Origin: a virus
Length of the DNA stretch: 29,228 bases
IMG/VR virus record: IMGVR_UViG_3300032323_003623
Location: 1 to 29,228 of that record
Reading direction: 5' to 3' (one strand)
Part shown: positions 1 to 8,158 of the stretch, piece by piece
How positions within the stretch are numbered: the first letter of the stretch is position 1
Layout: every line of letters begins with the position of its first letter
Program-made: the position numbers and the translations under genes
Notes under the pieces: generated by a model
Seen by the model: the letters and a program-made list of their open reading frames with translations, nothing else
Databases searched by the model: none
Told to the model about the DNA's origin: nothing

Positions 1-199
1 AGGATCCAAATCAGATCAGGATTTTCAAAATGGTCAGGGAAATTTTAATCCTTATATTTCTAATGCTGTAGAATATCAAATACTTCCTATAAGTCAAAAG
101 AACGTGGAAGCTAAGGAAATAAGATCGTACTGCACAGAATGCGGTACCAGAAACAAACAGGATTGGAAATTTTGTCCTACCTGCGGTAATAAGTTTTAG
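1..199 (+). CDS. Partial protein with C-terminal zinc ribbon
   Basis: This is the 3' end of a gene whose start lies before the window. Reading from base 2 gives about 65 residues ending at TAG 197-199. The last 25 or so residues hold two CxxC knuckles (CTEC and CPTC) about 15 residues apart, followed by GNKF at the extreme C-terminus. This is the classic layout of a short zinc-ribbon of the kind often found at the ends of bacterial and phage proteins. The part before it is Gln/Asn-rich and looks unstructured. The role of the whole protein cannot be told from this fragment; a nucleic-acid or protein-binding tail is the usual reading of such ribbons. A hairpin follows at 222-248. Confidence 0.75.
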   Translation, partial: GSKSDQDFQNGQGNFNPYISNAVEYQILPISQKNVEAKEIRSYCTECGTRNKQDWKFCPTCGNKF

Positions 200-221
200 T
201 TTAAATTATAATCTCGTGAAC

Positions 222-248
222 AAACCCCGTCTTATTTAGATGGGGTTT
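222..248 (+). terminator. Hairpin, probable terminator after the zinc-ribbon gene
   Basis: AAACCCCGTC at 222-231 pairs with GATGGGGTTT at 239-248 (one G-U pair) around a 7-base loop. There is no long T-run directly after it, so termination efficiency is uncertain, but it sits right after a stop codon and just before a promoter-like box. Confidence 0.55.
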
Positions 249-283
249 ATTGTGAAACATTTTTTAAACACGGGATACCTATT

Positions 284-295
284 TATATTTGTGTA
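284..295 (+). promoter_or_regulatory. Host-type promoter -7 box (TATATTTG)
   Basis: TATATTTG at 284-291 matches the Bacteroidota housekeeping -7 consensus TAnnTTTG and lies 16 bases before the ATG at 308. The 12-mer TATATTTGTGTA recurs exactly at 21861-21872, also just ahead of a small gene. No convincing TTTG/TTG -33 box is seen at the usual 19-21 base spacing. Confidence 0.5.
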
Positions 296-307
296 TAAAT
301 TAATATT

Positions 308-556
308 ATGGAAGACTTAAACAGAATTAACCAGGATTTAGAATCTATAGAGGATTTCGATGATCTTTCAGTCATGGCATTTAATGATCTTTTCAAGTGT
401 CTTATCGAGGGAAACCCCGGAAGAATCCTAAAAATGGAAGGCACTACGGAGATAATAAAAGAAATGATCGAGCATTTTACCGAGAGGGAAGAATATGAAA
501 AATGTGCTAAAATAGTCTCGATTTTAAAAAATACGAACAAATATCCGGATTTTTAA
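308..556 (+). CDS. Small hypothetical protein, 82 aa
   Basis: I do not recognise a family. The protein is acidic at the N-terminus, appears wholly alpha-helical and has no signal peptide or membrane segment. The C-terminal part, with EREEYEKCAKIV, resembles the short helical ends common in small phage proteins. The ATG at 308 follows a host-type TATATTTG box by 16 bases, with an A/T-rich leader and no Shine-Dalgarno sequence, which is normal for Bacteroidota. The gene sits between two transcription signals and is probably an early or constitutively expressed accessory gene. An open frame on the opposite strand (283-540) is its shadow. Confidence 0.65.
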   Translation: MEDLNRINQDLESIEDFDDLSVMAFNDLFKCLIEGNPGRILKMEGTTEIIKEMIEHFTEREEYEKCAKIVSILKNTNKYPDF

Positions 557-577
557 AGGAATTTATAGAGATCTAGA

Positions 578-584
578 ATATATA
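578..584 (+). promoter_or_regulatory. ATATATA box (putative phage promoter)
   Basis: GAATATATAAG surrounds this box, 27 bases before the ATG at 612. It is one of about ten exact ATATATA copies found in gaps between genes; see the finding on the late-promoter motif. Confidence 0.4.
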
Positions 585-611
585 AGCTGTAAAGAAATAT
601 AAAGTATTCTT

Positions 612-989
612 ATGCAGAATTTAAAACAGATGGAGGATTATAAAAAAGATAGGCTCTCCAAAGCAAATCAAGAAGCAGGTGACGAATCAGAATTAGATAT
701 GGATCTAATGGAATTACCAGATGATGAATTAGAAGGTGATGAAGAATCTACTTCAGATGAACCCCCATATACATTTTCTGCAGAGGTTCCTGGCCAATTA
801 GAGGTAGAAGCAAATGCTCCAAGGCCTTACATGGTAATAACAAACCTTAAAAAGATCGCAGATCATGCTAATCAATTAATTGGAATGGTTCAATCTTCAG
901 GTAAAGTTGAGCAGTGGTGTGTAGATCATATCACAACCTCCGCAGATGATATCGAAGAGGTATTTAACTATTATAAGTACAAAGATTAA
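612..989 (+). CDS. Acidic hypothetical protein, 125 aa
   Basis: No family is recognised. The first half is strongly acidic, with Asp/Glu runs between about residues 20 and 50, and is probably disordered. The second half, from about residue 70, looks like a compact helical domain. Such a highly charged N-terminus on a small phage protein is compatible with binding to a basic partner or mimicking DNA, but nothing shows this directly. It stands alone between an ATATATA box and a strong terminator at 1010-1037, so it may be a single-gene transcription unit. Confidence 0.65.
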   Translation: MQNLKQMEDYKKDRLSKANQEAGDESELDMDLMELPDDELEGDEESTSDEPPYTFSAEVPGQLEVEANAPRPYMVITNLKKIADHANQLIGMVQSSGKVEQWCVDHITTSADDIEEVFNYYKYKD

Positions 990-1009
990 TCTTATTTTAA
1001 CTAATATTC

Positions 1010-1037
1010 AAAAGCCTCGGAAACCCGGGGCTTTTTT
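1010..1037 (+). terminator. Rho-independent terminator
   Basis: AAAAGCCTCGG at 1010-1020 pairs with CCGGGGCTTTT (1025-1035, one T-G pair) across a very short loop, and the T-run continues to 1037. It is a textbook intrinsic terminator, 21 bases after the stop of the preceding gene. Confidence 0.85.
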
Positions 1038-1065
1038 ATTGTATAATAGTTAAATAAAAATACTA

Positions 1066-1335
1066 ATGAAAGACCGTAATTTTAGAAAAGTAAAGAATGT
1101 AGGAAAGGATCTACAAAGCCATTACAGAAAATACTTCGAAAGGAACGCAACAAAGTTCATCTGGAAATGGGAATATAAAATGGCAGATCTTGATACTATC
1201 TTTATAAACGAGGGGGAAGAGTATACACTGATAGGACAGGTAAGTGAATCTACCTTTCTTTTAAATAAAAATGATGATGAAACGCAATGGTTTGTAGCGG
1301 GACACATATTTCAAAACGAATTTACGAGAAAATAA
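1066..1335 (+). CDS. Small hypothetical protein, 89 aa
   Basis: I do not recognise this protein. The first 40 residues are basic (many Lys/Arg) and helical. The second half, from about residue 45, reads as alternating hydrophobic beta-strand-like segments, for example YTLIGQVSE, FLLNK and QWFVAGHIF. The ATG at 1066 follows the terminator at 1010-1037, and a TATAAT hexamer lies at 1042-1047, 18 bases upstream. The next gene begins with GTG only four bases after the stop, so the two are probably translated from one message. It could be a small nucleic-acid-binding protein, but there is no diagnostic motif. Confidence 0.6.
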   Translation: MKDRNFRKVKNVGKDLQSHYRKYFERNATKFIWKWEYKMADLDTIFINEGEEYTLIGQVSESTFLLNKNDDETQWFVAGHIFQNEFTRK

Positions 1336-1339
1336 AGGG

Positions 1340-1801
1340 GTGTCTTCTAGGATTTTTAAAAAAATAGGCAGTGAGGAAATCGTGGATCTTTTAGACTACG
1401 TTAGGTCTGTGATAGAAAAAAAACCAGGGACCAAGATTTATGTAGGTTGTGACAGCCAAAGCTACGCAAACAAAACTATCTACGTAACAACTGTTGTTTT
1501 TAGATACCACAACAGCGGTGCACACGTAATTTATAAAAAAGACATCGTTCCCAAAGTTAAAGATCTTTGGACTAAGCTTTGGGGAGAACTACAAAGATCT
1601 ATCGATATTGCTGGGTACCTAAAAATAGAGGGTGGAATAGAAATATATCAAATAGATCTTGACTATAACACAAATCCTAAACATAAATCAAATATGATAG
1701 TAAAAACTGCTATCGGATATATGGAGGGTATGGGATATAATTACGCAGTAAAACCACAAACCCTTATTGCTATTAGCATTGCCAACGAACTTTGCAGATG
1801 A
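1340..1801 (+). CDS. YkuK/DUF458-family RNase H-like protein
   Basis: The 153-residue protein matches what I know of the YkuK family (DUF458), which has a ribonuclease H-like fold. The N-terminal strand carries the IYVGCDSQ signature (Asp38). The following TIYVTTVVFRYH strands, a helix with Glu83 (ELQRSIDIA) and the Asp106/Asp108 pair in IYQIDLDYN supply the expected acidic residues, and the C-terminus has the family's KPQT...ANE end. The cellular substrate of the family is not established, so a nuclease role here is inference. The start is GTG at 1340, four bases after the preceding stop; no better in-frame ATG keeps the conserved N-terminus. The length is close to that of bacterial YkuK. 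Confidence 0.75.
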   Translation: MSSRIFKKIGSEEIVDLLDYVRSVIEKKPGTKIYVGCDSQSYANKTIYVTTVVFRYHNSGAHVIYKKDIVPKVKDLWTKLWGELQRSIDIAGYLKIEGGIEIYQIDLDYNTNPKHKSNMIVKTAIGYMEGMGYNYAVKPQTLIAISIANELCR

Positions 1802-1818
1802 AACAAATCACAGAAAAG

Positions 1819-1825
1819 ATATATA
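1819..1825 (+). promoter_or_regulatory. ATATATA box ahead of the lipoprotein gene
   Basis: GATATATAAGG surrounds this box, 24 bases before the ATG at 1850. The surrounding bases closely match the copy at 578-584 (both continue with AAG). Confidence 0.4.
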
Positions 1826-1849
1826 AGGACTAAATTAATAAATAAGAAC

Positions 1850-2038
1850 ATGAAAAAAGTATTAGGAATTTTATCAATTTTTGCAATTATGGTTTTAACC
1901 GCTTGCGGAAATAACTCAAACACAGAAAAGGCTGTAGCAGTAGATTCATCCGCTGTTAATTTGGATTCTACCGCGGTAACAGCTACGGATTCTACAACAG
2001 CTCAAATCCCAGCGGAAAGCGCAGTAGAAGTAAAATAA
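1850..2038 (+). CDS. Small secreted lipoprotein, 62 aa
   Basis: The N-terminus is a type II signal peptide: two Lys, a hydrophobic stretch (about residues 5-16) and the lipobox LTAC, giving a predicted lipidated Cys19. The mature part is only about 44 residues, rich in Ala, Ser, Thr, Val and Asp, and probably disordered. It should be anchored in the host envelope. Phage-encoded lipoproteins can act in superinfection exclusion by blocking receptors or DNA injection (as in T5 Llp), but no sequence match supports a specific role here. It has its own ATATATA box and its own terminator (2055-2081), making it an isolated one-gene cassette. Acquisition from the host is possible. Confidence 0.8.
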   Translation: MKKVLGILSIFAIMVLTACGNNSNTEKAVAVDSSAVNLDSTAVTATDSTTAQIPAESAVEVK

Positions 2039-2054
2039 TCTAGGCAAAAGATTG

Positions 2055-2081
2055 AAAAGCAGGTTTATACCTGCTTTTTTT
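2055..2081 (+). terminator. Rho-independent terminator after the lipoprotein gene
   Basis: AAAAGCAGGT at 2055-2064 pairs perfectly with ACCTGCTTTT at 2069-2078 around a 4-base loop, followed by further T residues. It separates the accessory cassette from the recombination and replication block. Confidence 0.9.
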
Positions 2082-2162
2082 GTGGGGTAAATTAAAATGA
2101 TTGTATAAAATCGGAAATCTAATCAGTCTGTAGTCTATAATAACCAAACAATTAAGAAAATT

Positions 2163-3344
2163 ATGGCTAAAGAAAAATCATCTGTTAAAAAAGAATTCTC
2201 GTTTTTAGACCTTGACAAGCAACTTTCGAAGATCGAAGGATTTGAAGCAGGGTCTATCTTAGAAGAAAACGAATTCTCTGAAGTTACTGAGTGGATTGGA
2301 ACTGGTAACTATGTTTTAAATGCTCAACTTTCAGGAAGTCTTTTTGGGGGTGTGGCTAATAATAGGTCTATGGGTATCGCAGGGGATCCACAGACAGGAA
2401 AAAGCTTCTTGTGTATGAACATAGTGAGGGAATCACAGAAACAAGGATATAACGTAATCTATTGTGATACTGAGGGTGCTATTGATAGATCAATGGCTAA
2501 AAAATTCGGGATTGATACCAATACTGTTAGATACCAACCAATTAAATCTATTTCAGATTTTAAAATATTTGTTGCAAACCTAGTTGATCAAATTAAGAAA
2601 GCTAGAAAAGAAGGAGCAGATCCTAAAATTCTACTAGTTCTAGATTCTCTGGGTATGCTTACAACCATGAAAGAATCTGCTGATGCTTTAAAGGGTAAAA
2701 CAGTGATGGACATGGGTATTAGATCCAAGGAGATGAGAGGATTATTCAGAGAAATCACATTAGATCTAACCGGTGTTAGAATTCCTTTGATCTGTACTAA
2801 TCACACAACAACTGCTGGAATAGGAAGCTTTATGACAACTAAAGAGGCATCAGGTGGTGATGGTCCTATTTTCTCTATGAGTAATGTTATTATGCTGTCT
2901 AAAGCACAGCTCAAGGATAGCAACGATAAGAAAACTGGAATTATTGTTACCTCCACGCCGAAAAAGACGAGATTTACTAGACCATATCCAACAAAATTCC
3001 ACATTTCATTCATTAATGGTATGAACCCATACGTTGGACTGGAAGAATTTATTTCTTGGGACGTGTGTGGAATAGAAAGAGGAAAGTTAGAGGTTGATAA
3101 AAAAACGGGTGAATTGGAATTCACACCAAGTGCTTCTTCCACAAAATGGGCGGTTGCTCACTTAGGAAAGTCAATATTTTCTTCCCAGTTATTTACTCCT
3201 GAGGTTTTCACCGAAGAGGTATTAAGAAAAATTGACGAAAAAGCGATTAAGCCACACTTCTTACTACCAGATCTATTCGATATGGAAGAACTTGATGCTG
3301 TTGTTAACGGCGAAGAAACAGAGGAAGAAGATGGACAAGAATAA
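2163..3344 (+). CDS. uvsX: UvsX/RecA-like recombinase
   Basis: This 393-residue RecA-superfamily ATPase is of the size of T4 UvsX. It forms filaments on single-stranded DNA and catalyses strand exchange in recombination-dependent replication and repair. The Walker A loop is GDPQTGKS (residues 74-81), the catalytic Glu region follows in DTEGA (about 102-106), and the Walker B strand is ILLVLD (156-161). Further on there is the RecA-like CTNHTT segment. The C-terminus ends in a very acidic tail, as in T4 UvsX. It heads a run that continues with a gene-41-type helicase and gp47/gp46, the same functional neighbourhood as in T4. The ATG at 2163 follows an A-rich leader; a 113-residue open frame on the other strand (2801-3142) is a shadow. 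Confidence 0.92.
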   Translation: MAKEKSSVKKEFSFLDLDKQLSKIEGFEAGSILEENEFSEVTEWIGTGNYVLNAQLSGSLFGGVANNRSMGIAGDPQTGKSFLCMNIVRESQKQGYNVIYCDTEGAIDRSMAKKFGIDTNTVRYQPIKSISDFKIFVANLVDQIKKARKEGADPKILLVLDSLGMLTTMKESADALKGKTVMDMGIRSKEMRGLFREITLDLTGVRIPLICTNHTTTAGIGSFMTTKEASGGDGPIFSMSNVIMLSKAQLKDSNDKKTGIIVTSTPKKTRFTRPYPTKFHISFINGMNPYVGLEEFISWDVCGIERGKLEVDKKTGELEFTPSASSTKWAVAHLGKSIFSSQLFTPEVFTEEVLRKIDEKAIKPHFLLPDLFDMEELDAVVNGEETEEEDGQE

Positions 3345-3624
3345 ATTAAAAATGAAATATCACATGGGTATCTGGAAAGACCTTCCAGCATACCCTACAT
3401 CTGAGGATATCATCTTTGAATTAAATAGTTATTTGATCAGAGATGGTAGACCACAGGGTGAATTTTCTGAACAAACCTTTAATTCTTTTTTCCCTACAGG
3501 CTGGGAAAAGAATAAGCACGGAGAAATAGTAAGATCCCTAATAGAAAATGGATCATTCGAGCAACAAAAATCAAAGTCTGGAAATAAAATAGTTTATAAA
3601 ATAAAAGATAACCCACACTATTAA
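3331..3624 (+). CDS. Hypothetical protein between uvsX and the helicase gene
   Basis: The best start is the ATG at 3331, which overlaps the last 14 bases of uvsX; the frame is open further upstream to 3232, but that part lies inside uvsX. A second ATG at 3352 is possible. The product has about 97 residues. The end, with GEIVRSLIENGSFEQQ and then a strand pair ending in KIVYKIK, looks like a small winged-helix-type fold, but this is only an impression. T4 has gene 40 in exactly this position between uvsX and 41; I see no sequence reason to call this protein gp40. Its overlap with uvsX suggests coupled translation. Confidence 0.7.
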   Translation: MDKNKLKMKYHMGIWKDLPAYPTSEDIIFELNSYLIRDGRPQGEFSEQTFNSFFPTGWEKNKHGEIVRSLIENGSFEQQKSKSGNKIVYKIKDNPHY

Positions 3625-3626
3625 AA

Positions 3627-4931
3627 ATGGTAAATTCTCATTTAGAAAATGTTTGGTTTTGTAGTATAGTATCTGACGCAATTTATATTGAGTCCGCTAA
3701 ACCATCCTTTTTCAAAGATCTTAGGTATCAAGAGGCATTCAAGATAGTAAAATCCTTCTGGAAAAAGTATTCACAAATACCTTCAACTCAACAAGTTAAG
3801 GAGATCGTGAAAATGCTAAAGCTGGGGGATAAACTTCCGGAAAATCAGGTCGATACTATTTTTGACATAAAACTAAATGAGTATGATCCAGAATGGTTAA
3901 GGGAAAATACCGAATCGTGGATAGAATGGAAGAATCTAGAGCAAAGTGCAATGGATGCCATTACGTATATCAAATCCACTGAGGTTAGTCCGGAAAACAT
4001 TAAAGATGTAGTTAACACGTTTAAAACGATAGTTAATGAGAGAAACAGCTTGGATTTTTCCTTCGATCTTGGATTAGATTTCACAGATCCGGATAACCAC
4101 AAACAACCAAGATCTAGCACGTTTTCATCCGGGTATGATTTTATAGATCTTGTGCTTGGCGGAGGATTTTCTGCAAAGAATCTTTACGTATTCCTCGGAC
4201 AGCCTAAGGTTGGTAAGACGTTATGGTTAGGTAACATAGCAGCTCAAGCAATCAGAGCATCCAATAACGTGGCAATTATCACCCTTGAACTTGGCGATAG
4301 AAAGTATATGAAAAGAGTTGGTGCTAACCTTCTGGGAATTAAAATGTCTGATTACAATAACGCAACAGAAGACGGAGAGATAATCAAGAAGAAAATCCGA
4401 AATATGGCATTTGACAACCTTTCTATTCCTGGACAACTTTATATTAAGGAGTTTGGAACTAGCCAGGCTTCTGTCTTAGATGTTGAAAAATGGTTAAGAA
4501 AGGTAGAGGAAGTTAAGGGTATTAAATTCAAGATAGTTGTTATTGACTATATCAACATCATGAAAAACTGGAGAAATCCTAACAGCGAAAATACCTACAT
4601 GAAGATCAAGCAAATTGCTGAGGATCTAAGAGCAATGGGTCAAAGAAATCAATGGGCTATTGTTACTGCAACACAGACTAAACAATCAGAGTTTGATGCC
4701 ACAGATCTTTCAATGAATTCAGCATCAGAATCATCCGGTCTAGTTGCAACGGTCGATGGTATGTTTGGTATCATACAAGATCCTTTAATGTATTCAAATA
4801 ACGAATATAAGCTTAAGGTCTTAGCAAACAGAGATGAGGGATATAAAAATTCATATAAGAAATTTACGGTAGATTATAGCCACATGAGGATCGCAGAGGA
4901 TCCCAACTCCCAAATAATGAATGAAAATTAA
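3627..4931 (+). CDS. DnaB-family replicative helicase (T4 gp41-like)
   Basis: The 434-residue protein has the two-domain plan of DnaB/gp41 helicases. A helical N-terminal region (about 1-140) leads through a linker into a RecA-like motor domain. The motor has Walker A GQPKVGKT (191-198), the catalytic Glu in IITLELGD (Glu221), Walker B IVVIDYIN (303-310) and a downstream ATQTKQ segment typical of motif H3. It would unwind DNA 5' to 3' at the phage fork as a hexamer working with a primase, which is not in this window. It starts two bases after the preceding stop, and its own stop overlaps the next ATG (TAATG). Confidence 0.9.
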   Translation: MVNSHLENVWFCSIVSDAIYIESAKPSFFKDLRYQEAFKIVKSFWKKYSQIPSTQQVKEIVKMLKLGDKLPENQVDTIFDIKLNEYDPEWLRENTESWIEWKNLEQSAMDAITYIKSTEVSPENIKDVVNTFKTIVNERNSLDFSFDLGLDFTDPDNHKQPRSSTFSSGYDFIDLVLGGGFSAKNLYVFLGQPKVGKTLWLGNIAAQAIRASNNVAIITLELGDRKYMKRVGANLLGIKMSDYNNATEDGEIIKKKIRNMAFDNLSIPGQLYIKEFGTSQASVLDVEKWLRKVEEVKGIKFKIVVIDYINIMKNWRNPNSENTYMKIKQIAEDLRAMGQRNQWAIVTATQTKQSEFDATDLSMNSASESSGLVATVDGMFGIIQDPLMYSNNEYKLKVLANRDEGYKNSYKKFTVDYSHMRIAEDPNSQIMNEN

Positions 4932-5389
4932 TGAAACAAAAAAAGCTAATAGAGGAGGTAGAATTACCCGAAACAGAAGCGATACCAATAGATCCCTCAT
5001 ATGCAGAGTATTTACAAGTAGAGGATACCTCAAAAGATTACAGATCTTTCAAAGCATCTAAAGATGAAGATGACGAAGATTATTTACATATTTCAGCATT
5101 AAATGATTTTGTTTATGAAATATTTCACAAATCAAGATGGTGTGCATTAGGACCGAATAAAAAAATACCTAAGGATTTAATTCCTTTTGTATTCCAGGAT
5201 CTTTTAGAAGAAATGGAAACAACGGAATTCACTATGGTAGAAAAATTCGTTTCTATTTGTGATTTTATGAACGTAGGCTATTTAAAGGCATACGAATTAA
5301 TCCACATGAAATACAAAGAAATTATAGTTAACGAAATGGATCAAAAATTTGGAATAGTTTCCAGAAAGAAGATCAAGAAAATATTCTAA
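4931..5389 (+). CDS. Hypothetical protein between helicase and gp47-like genes
   Basis: The 152-residue protein is not recognised. Residues 1-55 are acidic and probably flexible; residues 60-150 form an apparently all-helical domain (DFVYEIFHKSRW, FVFQDLLEEM, EKFVSICDFM), ending in a basic tail with KKIKKIF. There is no membrane segment. Its start shares one base with the stop of the helicase gene, and it ends one base before the gp47-like gene, so it is firmly inside the replication operon. By position it could be a helicase accessory or loader protein (in the role of T4 gp59), but this is inference from location only. Confidence 0.75.
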   Translation: MKQKKLIEEVELPETEAIPIDPSYAEYLQVEDTSKDYRSFKASKDEDDEDYLHISALNDFVYEIFHKSRWCALGPNKKIPKDLIPFVFQDLLEEMETTEFTMVEKFVSICDFMNVGYLKAYELIHMKYKEIIVNEMDQKFGIVSRKKIKKIF

Positions 5390-5390
5390 A

Positions 5391-6485
5391 ATGAATGTAT
5401 CAGAAGCAAAAAGGTTATGGATCATAACAGATACCCATTTAGGTATCAGAAATAGTTCGGAAGAGTGGATACAAATCATGAGAAAATACTTTTTTGAATG
5501 GTTTATACCCACGATAAAAAGAGAATATAAACCGGGAGACGTTCTACTACATCTCGGTGATGTTTATGATTCTAGACAAAGTATAAATTTAAAGGTATTA
5601 AACCTGTGCGTAGAAATATTTGGAGAATTATCTAAAACATTTAAAGACGGAACTTACGTTATAGTAGGAAACCATGACATATACTCAAAGGAGTCAAATG
5701 AAATTAATTCTCTTGCCTCTTTAAAATGGATTCCTAATATTCATATATTCGAAGATCCGTTAACCATTACATTTGGTAAAAGAAAAGCTTTCATGATGCC
5801 TTGGAGAGCTAACGAAGAAGTTGCTGTTGATCTACTTGCAGAAACAGAAAAACATGATTATTTATTTTGTCATTCCGATATTAGGGGATTAAGCTTTAAT
5901 AAATTTACTAAGATCGAGGATGGTATAAGCTATAATAAATTAGAAAATTTCGATCGTGTTTATTCTGGGCACATTCACTATTCACAAAATTTTGGAAAAG
6001 TAAGAATGCTCGGGTCTCCGTACCAACTGACAAGATCCGACATGGACAACAAAAAAGCTATTATGCTTTTAGATTTGGACACTAATGAAGAGACCTTATT
6101 TGAGAATGATTTTTCACCTAAATTTATAAAAATAGGATTTGATCAGGTTTTAGAAAAAACACCTGCGGAGCTTGAGATTTTATTCAGAAACAATTTTGTT
6201 GATGTTTTAATAGACCCTAAATTAGCAGTTAAAGCTTCATTAGGGATATTGACCGAAATGGTCGCTACGCAGCTTAAAACCACCTTTACGCCGATAAAAG
6301 AAATAGACACCACTAATCAGAATTTAGAGGAAGCACTTTTTAGCTTAGACGGAAAGAATTTTTCTATAGTAGACTTTGCGGATGAATACATTAACGCATT
6401 AGAAGAAAGCGAGGAGGTTAAGGATAAAATGAAAAAAACAATCAGGGTATTATATAAAAGAACCACAGATAAAGAATCGGAATAA
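5391..6485 (+). CDS. Recombination nuclease subunit gp47-like (SbcD/Mre11 family)
   Basis: The 364-residue protein is a calcineurin-type metallophosphoesterase with the Mre11/SbcD motif series. It shows DTHLG (Asp14, His16), GDVYD (56-60), GNHD (93-96), a single His161 in FCHSD, and GHIH (193-196). These residues bind the two metal ions of the nuclease. The C-terminal third (from about 235) would form the capping and partner-binding region. With the next gene product it makes the exonuclease that resects DNA ends and degrades host DNA, feeding UvsX. The stop codon overlaps the ATG of the gp46-like gene, as is usual for tightly coupled subunits. Confidence 0.92.
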   Translation: MNVSEAKRLWIITDTHLGIRNSSEEWIQIMRKYFFEWFIPTIKREYKPGDVLLHLGDVYDSRQSINLKVLNLCVEIFGELSKTFKDGTYVIVGNHDIYSKESNEINSLASLKWIPNIHIFEDPLTITFGKRKAFMMPWRANEEVAVDLLAETEKHDYLFCHSDIRGLSFNKFTKIEDGISYNKLENFDRVYSGHIHYSQNFGKVRMLGSPYQLTRSDMDNKKAIMLLDLDTNEETLFENDFSPKFIKIGFDQVLEKTPAELEILFRNNFVDVLIDPKLAVKASLGILTEMVATQLKTTFTPIKEIDTTNQNLEEALFSLDGKNFSIVDFADEYINALEESEEVKDKMKKTIRVLYKRTTDKESE

Positions 6486-8149
6486 TGAGATTAACCAAAA
6501 TAGAATGGAGAAATTTTGCATCTTACGGAAATAAGATACAAACCCTAACTTTTGACGAAAATACCGGACTATATTTAGTTGTTGGCGAGAACGGAGCAGG
6601 TAAATCAACGATCTCGGATGTTATAACATACGGGCTGTATGGGAAACTTGACGGGAAGAAATTAAAAGATATACCAAACAGGATAAACGGGAATGCCTGG
6701 GTAAAGATAACATTTATTTCTAACGGGGAAGAATATAGTGTAGAAAGAGGAATAGACCCATCTATTTTTAATCTTTATGTTAACGATACACTTTACGACA
6801 AAGCAGGATCTAGATCAGTACAGGACTATTTAACTGACGATATTATTCAAATTCCAAATTACGTTTTCAATAATACAATTTCGCTTTCAATCAACGATTT
6901 TAAGAGTTTTCTTAAAATGTCATCTGCGGATAAAAAATCAATCATCGATAAAATATTTGGATTCTATGTGATTAACGAGATGAGAGATCTTTTAAAGGAT
7001 GAGTCTAAAGCCATTAAGGAAAACATGGCTAGATTGAACGGAGAGATTGACGGTCTTACACGGACACTTTCCAGAACACAAGAAGAATTACAGTCCCTTT
7101 CCGAAAAAATAAAAGAGGATTCAAAGGGTAAAGCTGAAGATTTAGAAGAAAAGATCTCGAAATTTTCCTCGCTACTTGATATCCATAAAGAGAAGGTTTC
7201 TCAGTTTAATTCATTAGAAAGCGAGGTATCTAACCAGGTAAAATCAGCTTATCGTGCATTAACTACTTCAAAAGAATCCAAAAGAACCATAGAGCAAAAG
7301 ATTAAGCTCTATCAAAATGATAAATGTCCAACATGTACTGCAGATCTATCAGGATCTTTCCATCAGGGATTGAAAGATGAACTCAATAAACAATTATCAG
7401 ATTTTAATTCAGTAATAGATTCACATCAAGAAAACTACGACAAGGCTCTAGAAAAAGAGACCGAAATGAAGAAGGAAAAATCCTCCATAACAGAAAAAGG
7501 AAATAAGATCGTAGTAAATATAAATTCAATTAAAGAGGAACTTAAAAAACTAAAATCGGTATCCGCTGTACAGGGACTGGATTCTTTAAAAAAGATATCA
7601 GAAGATACCAGAGAAAGTATACAGGAATTCTCACAAGAGAGATCTAAAGAGGAAAAAAAATCCGAATGGATAAAGAAAATAGAAGACATATTAGGAGATA
7701 AGGGTGTTAAACAATTAGCATTAAGAACTATTCTTCCTTCCTTGAATGGCAATATAGCAGAACTGATGGGATCATTACACCTCCCATATACTGTGACTTT
7801 TGACGAGGATTTTAACGCATCAGTAGTTCATATGGGTGAAGAAATATCAACAGCAACACTTAGTACTGGTGAAATGAAAAAAGTGGACTTTGCAGTTTTA
7901 CTCTCTGTTATTAAATTAATGAAAATCAGGTTTAGTAGCATAAATCTTCTATTTCTTGATGAGATATTTAGTTCTGTTGACCCCGACGGGGTTTACACTA
8001 TTCTAAACACATTAAGAAAAATATGTGACGATTTGGGGCTAAACGTTTTTGTTATAAATCATGCCCCGATGCCAACAGAAATTTTCGATTACAAGATGGA
8101 GATCCAAAAAAGGAATAATTTCTCAGATCTTCTCATAGAGAAGGTTTAA
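6485..8149 (+). CDS. Recombination nuclease subunit gp46-like (SbcC/Rad50 family)
   Basis: The 554-residue SMC/Rad50-type ATPase is very close to T4 gp46 in length and about half that of bacterial SbcC. The N-terminal half-site has Walker A GENGAGKS (34-41). A coiled coil runs from about 170 to 400, with a zinc-hook CPTC at 281-284 at its middle. The C-terminal half-site has the ABC signature STGEM (460-464), Walker B LLFLDE (ending Asp492-Glu493) and the INHAP switch His near 525. It dimerises through the hook and powers the gp47-like nuclease. Between the coiled-coil arms there are only about 100 residues per side, so the arms are short. An antisense frame (7435-7752) is a shadow. Confidence 0.93.
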   Translation: MRLTKIEWRNFASYGNKIQTLTFDENTGLYLVVGENGAGKSTISDVITYGLYGKLDGKKLKDIPNRINGNAWVKITFISNGEEYSVERGIDPSIFNLYVNDTLYDKAGSRSVQDYLTDDIIQIPNYVFNNTISLSINDFKSFLKMSSADKKSIIDKIFGFYVINEMRDLLKDESKAIKENMARLNGEIDGLTRTLSRTQEELQSLSEKIKEDSKGKAEDLEEKISKFSSLLDIHKEKVSQFNSLESEVSNQVKSAYRALTTSKESKRTIEQKIKLYQNDKCPTCTADLSGSFHQGLKDELNKQLSDFNSVIDSHQENYDKALEKETEMKKEKSSITEKGNKIVVNINSIKEELKKLKSVSAVQGLDSLKKISEDTRESIQEFSQERSKEEKKSEWIKKIEDILGDKGVKQLALRTILPSLNGNIAELMGSLHLPYTVTFDEDFNASVVHMGEEISTATLSTGEMKKVDFAVLLSVIKLMKIRFSSINLLFLDEIFSSVDPDGVYTILNTLRKICDDLGLNVFVINHAPMPTEIFDYKMEIQKRNNFSDLLIEKV

Positions 8150-8158
8150 CAATTTTCA

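Noticed and set aside
2101-2141. Possible sigma-70 promoter (TTGTAT and TATAAT) before uvsX
   Set aside because: The spacing of 29 bases is too long for a normal promoter, and Bacteroidota do not use this consensus.
2801-3142. 113-residue antisense frame inside uvsX
   Set aside because: Shadow of a strongly conserved gene.
3232-3330. N-terminal extension of the small gene after uvsX
   Set aside because: This part lies completely within uvsX and reads as random sequence; ATG 3331 gives a natural short overlap.
7435-7752. 105-residue antisense frame inside the gp46-like gene
   Set aside because: Lies wholly opposite the conserved coiled coil and has no start context or domain.
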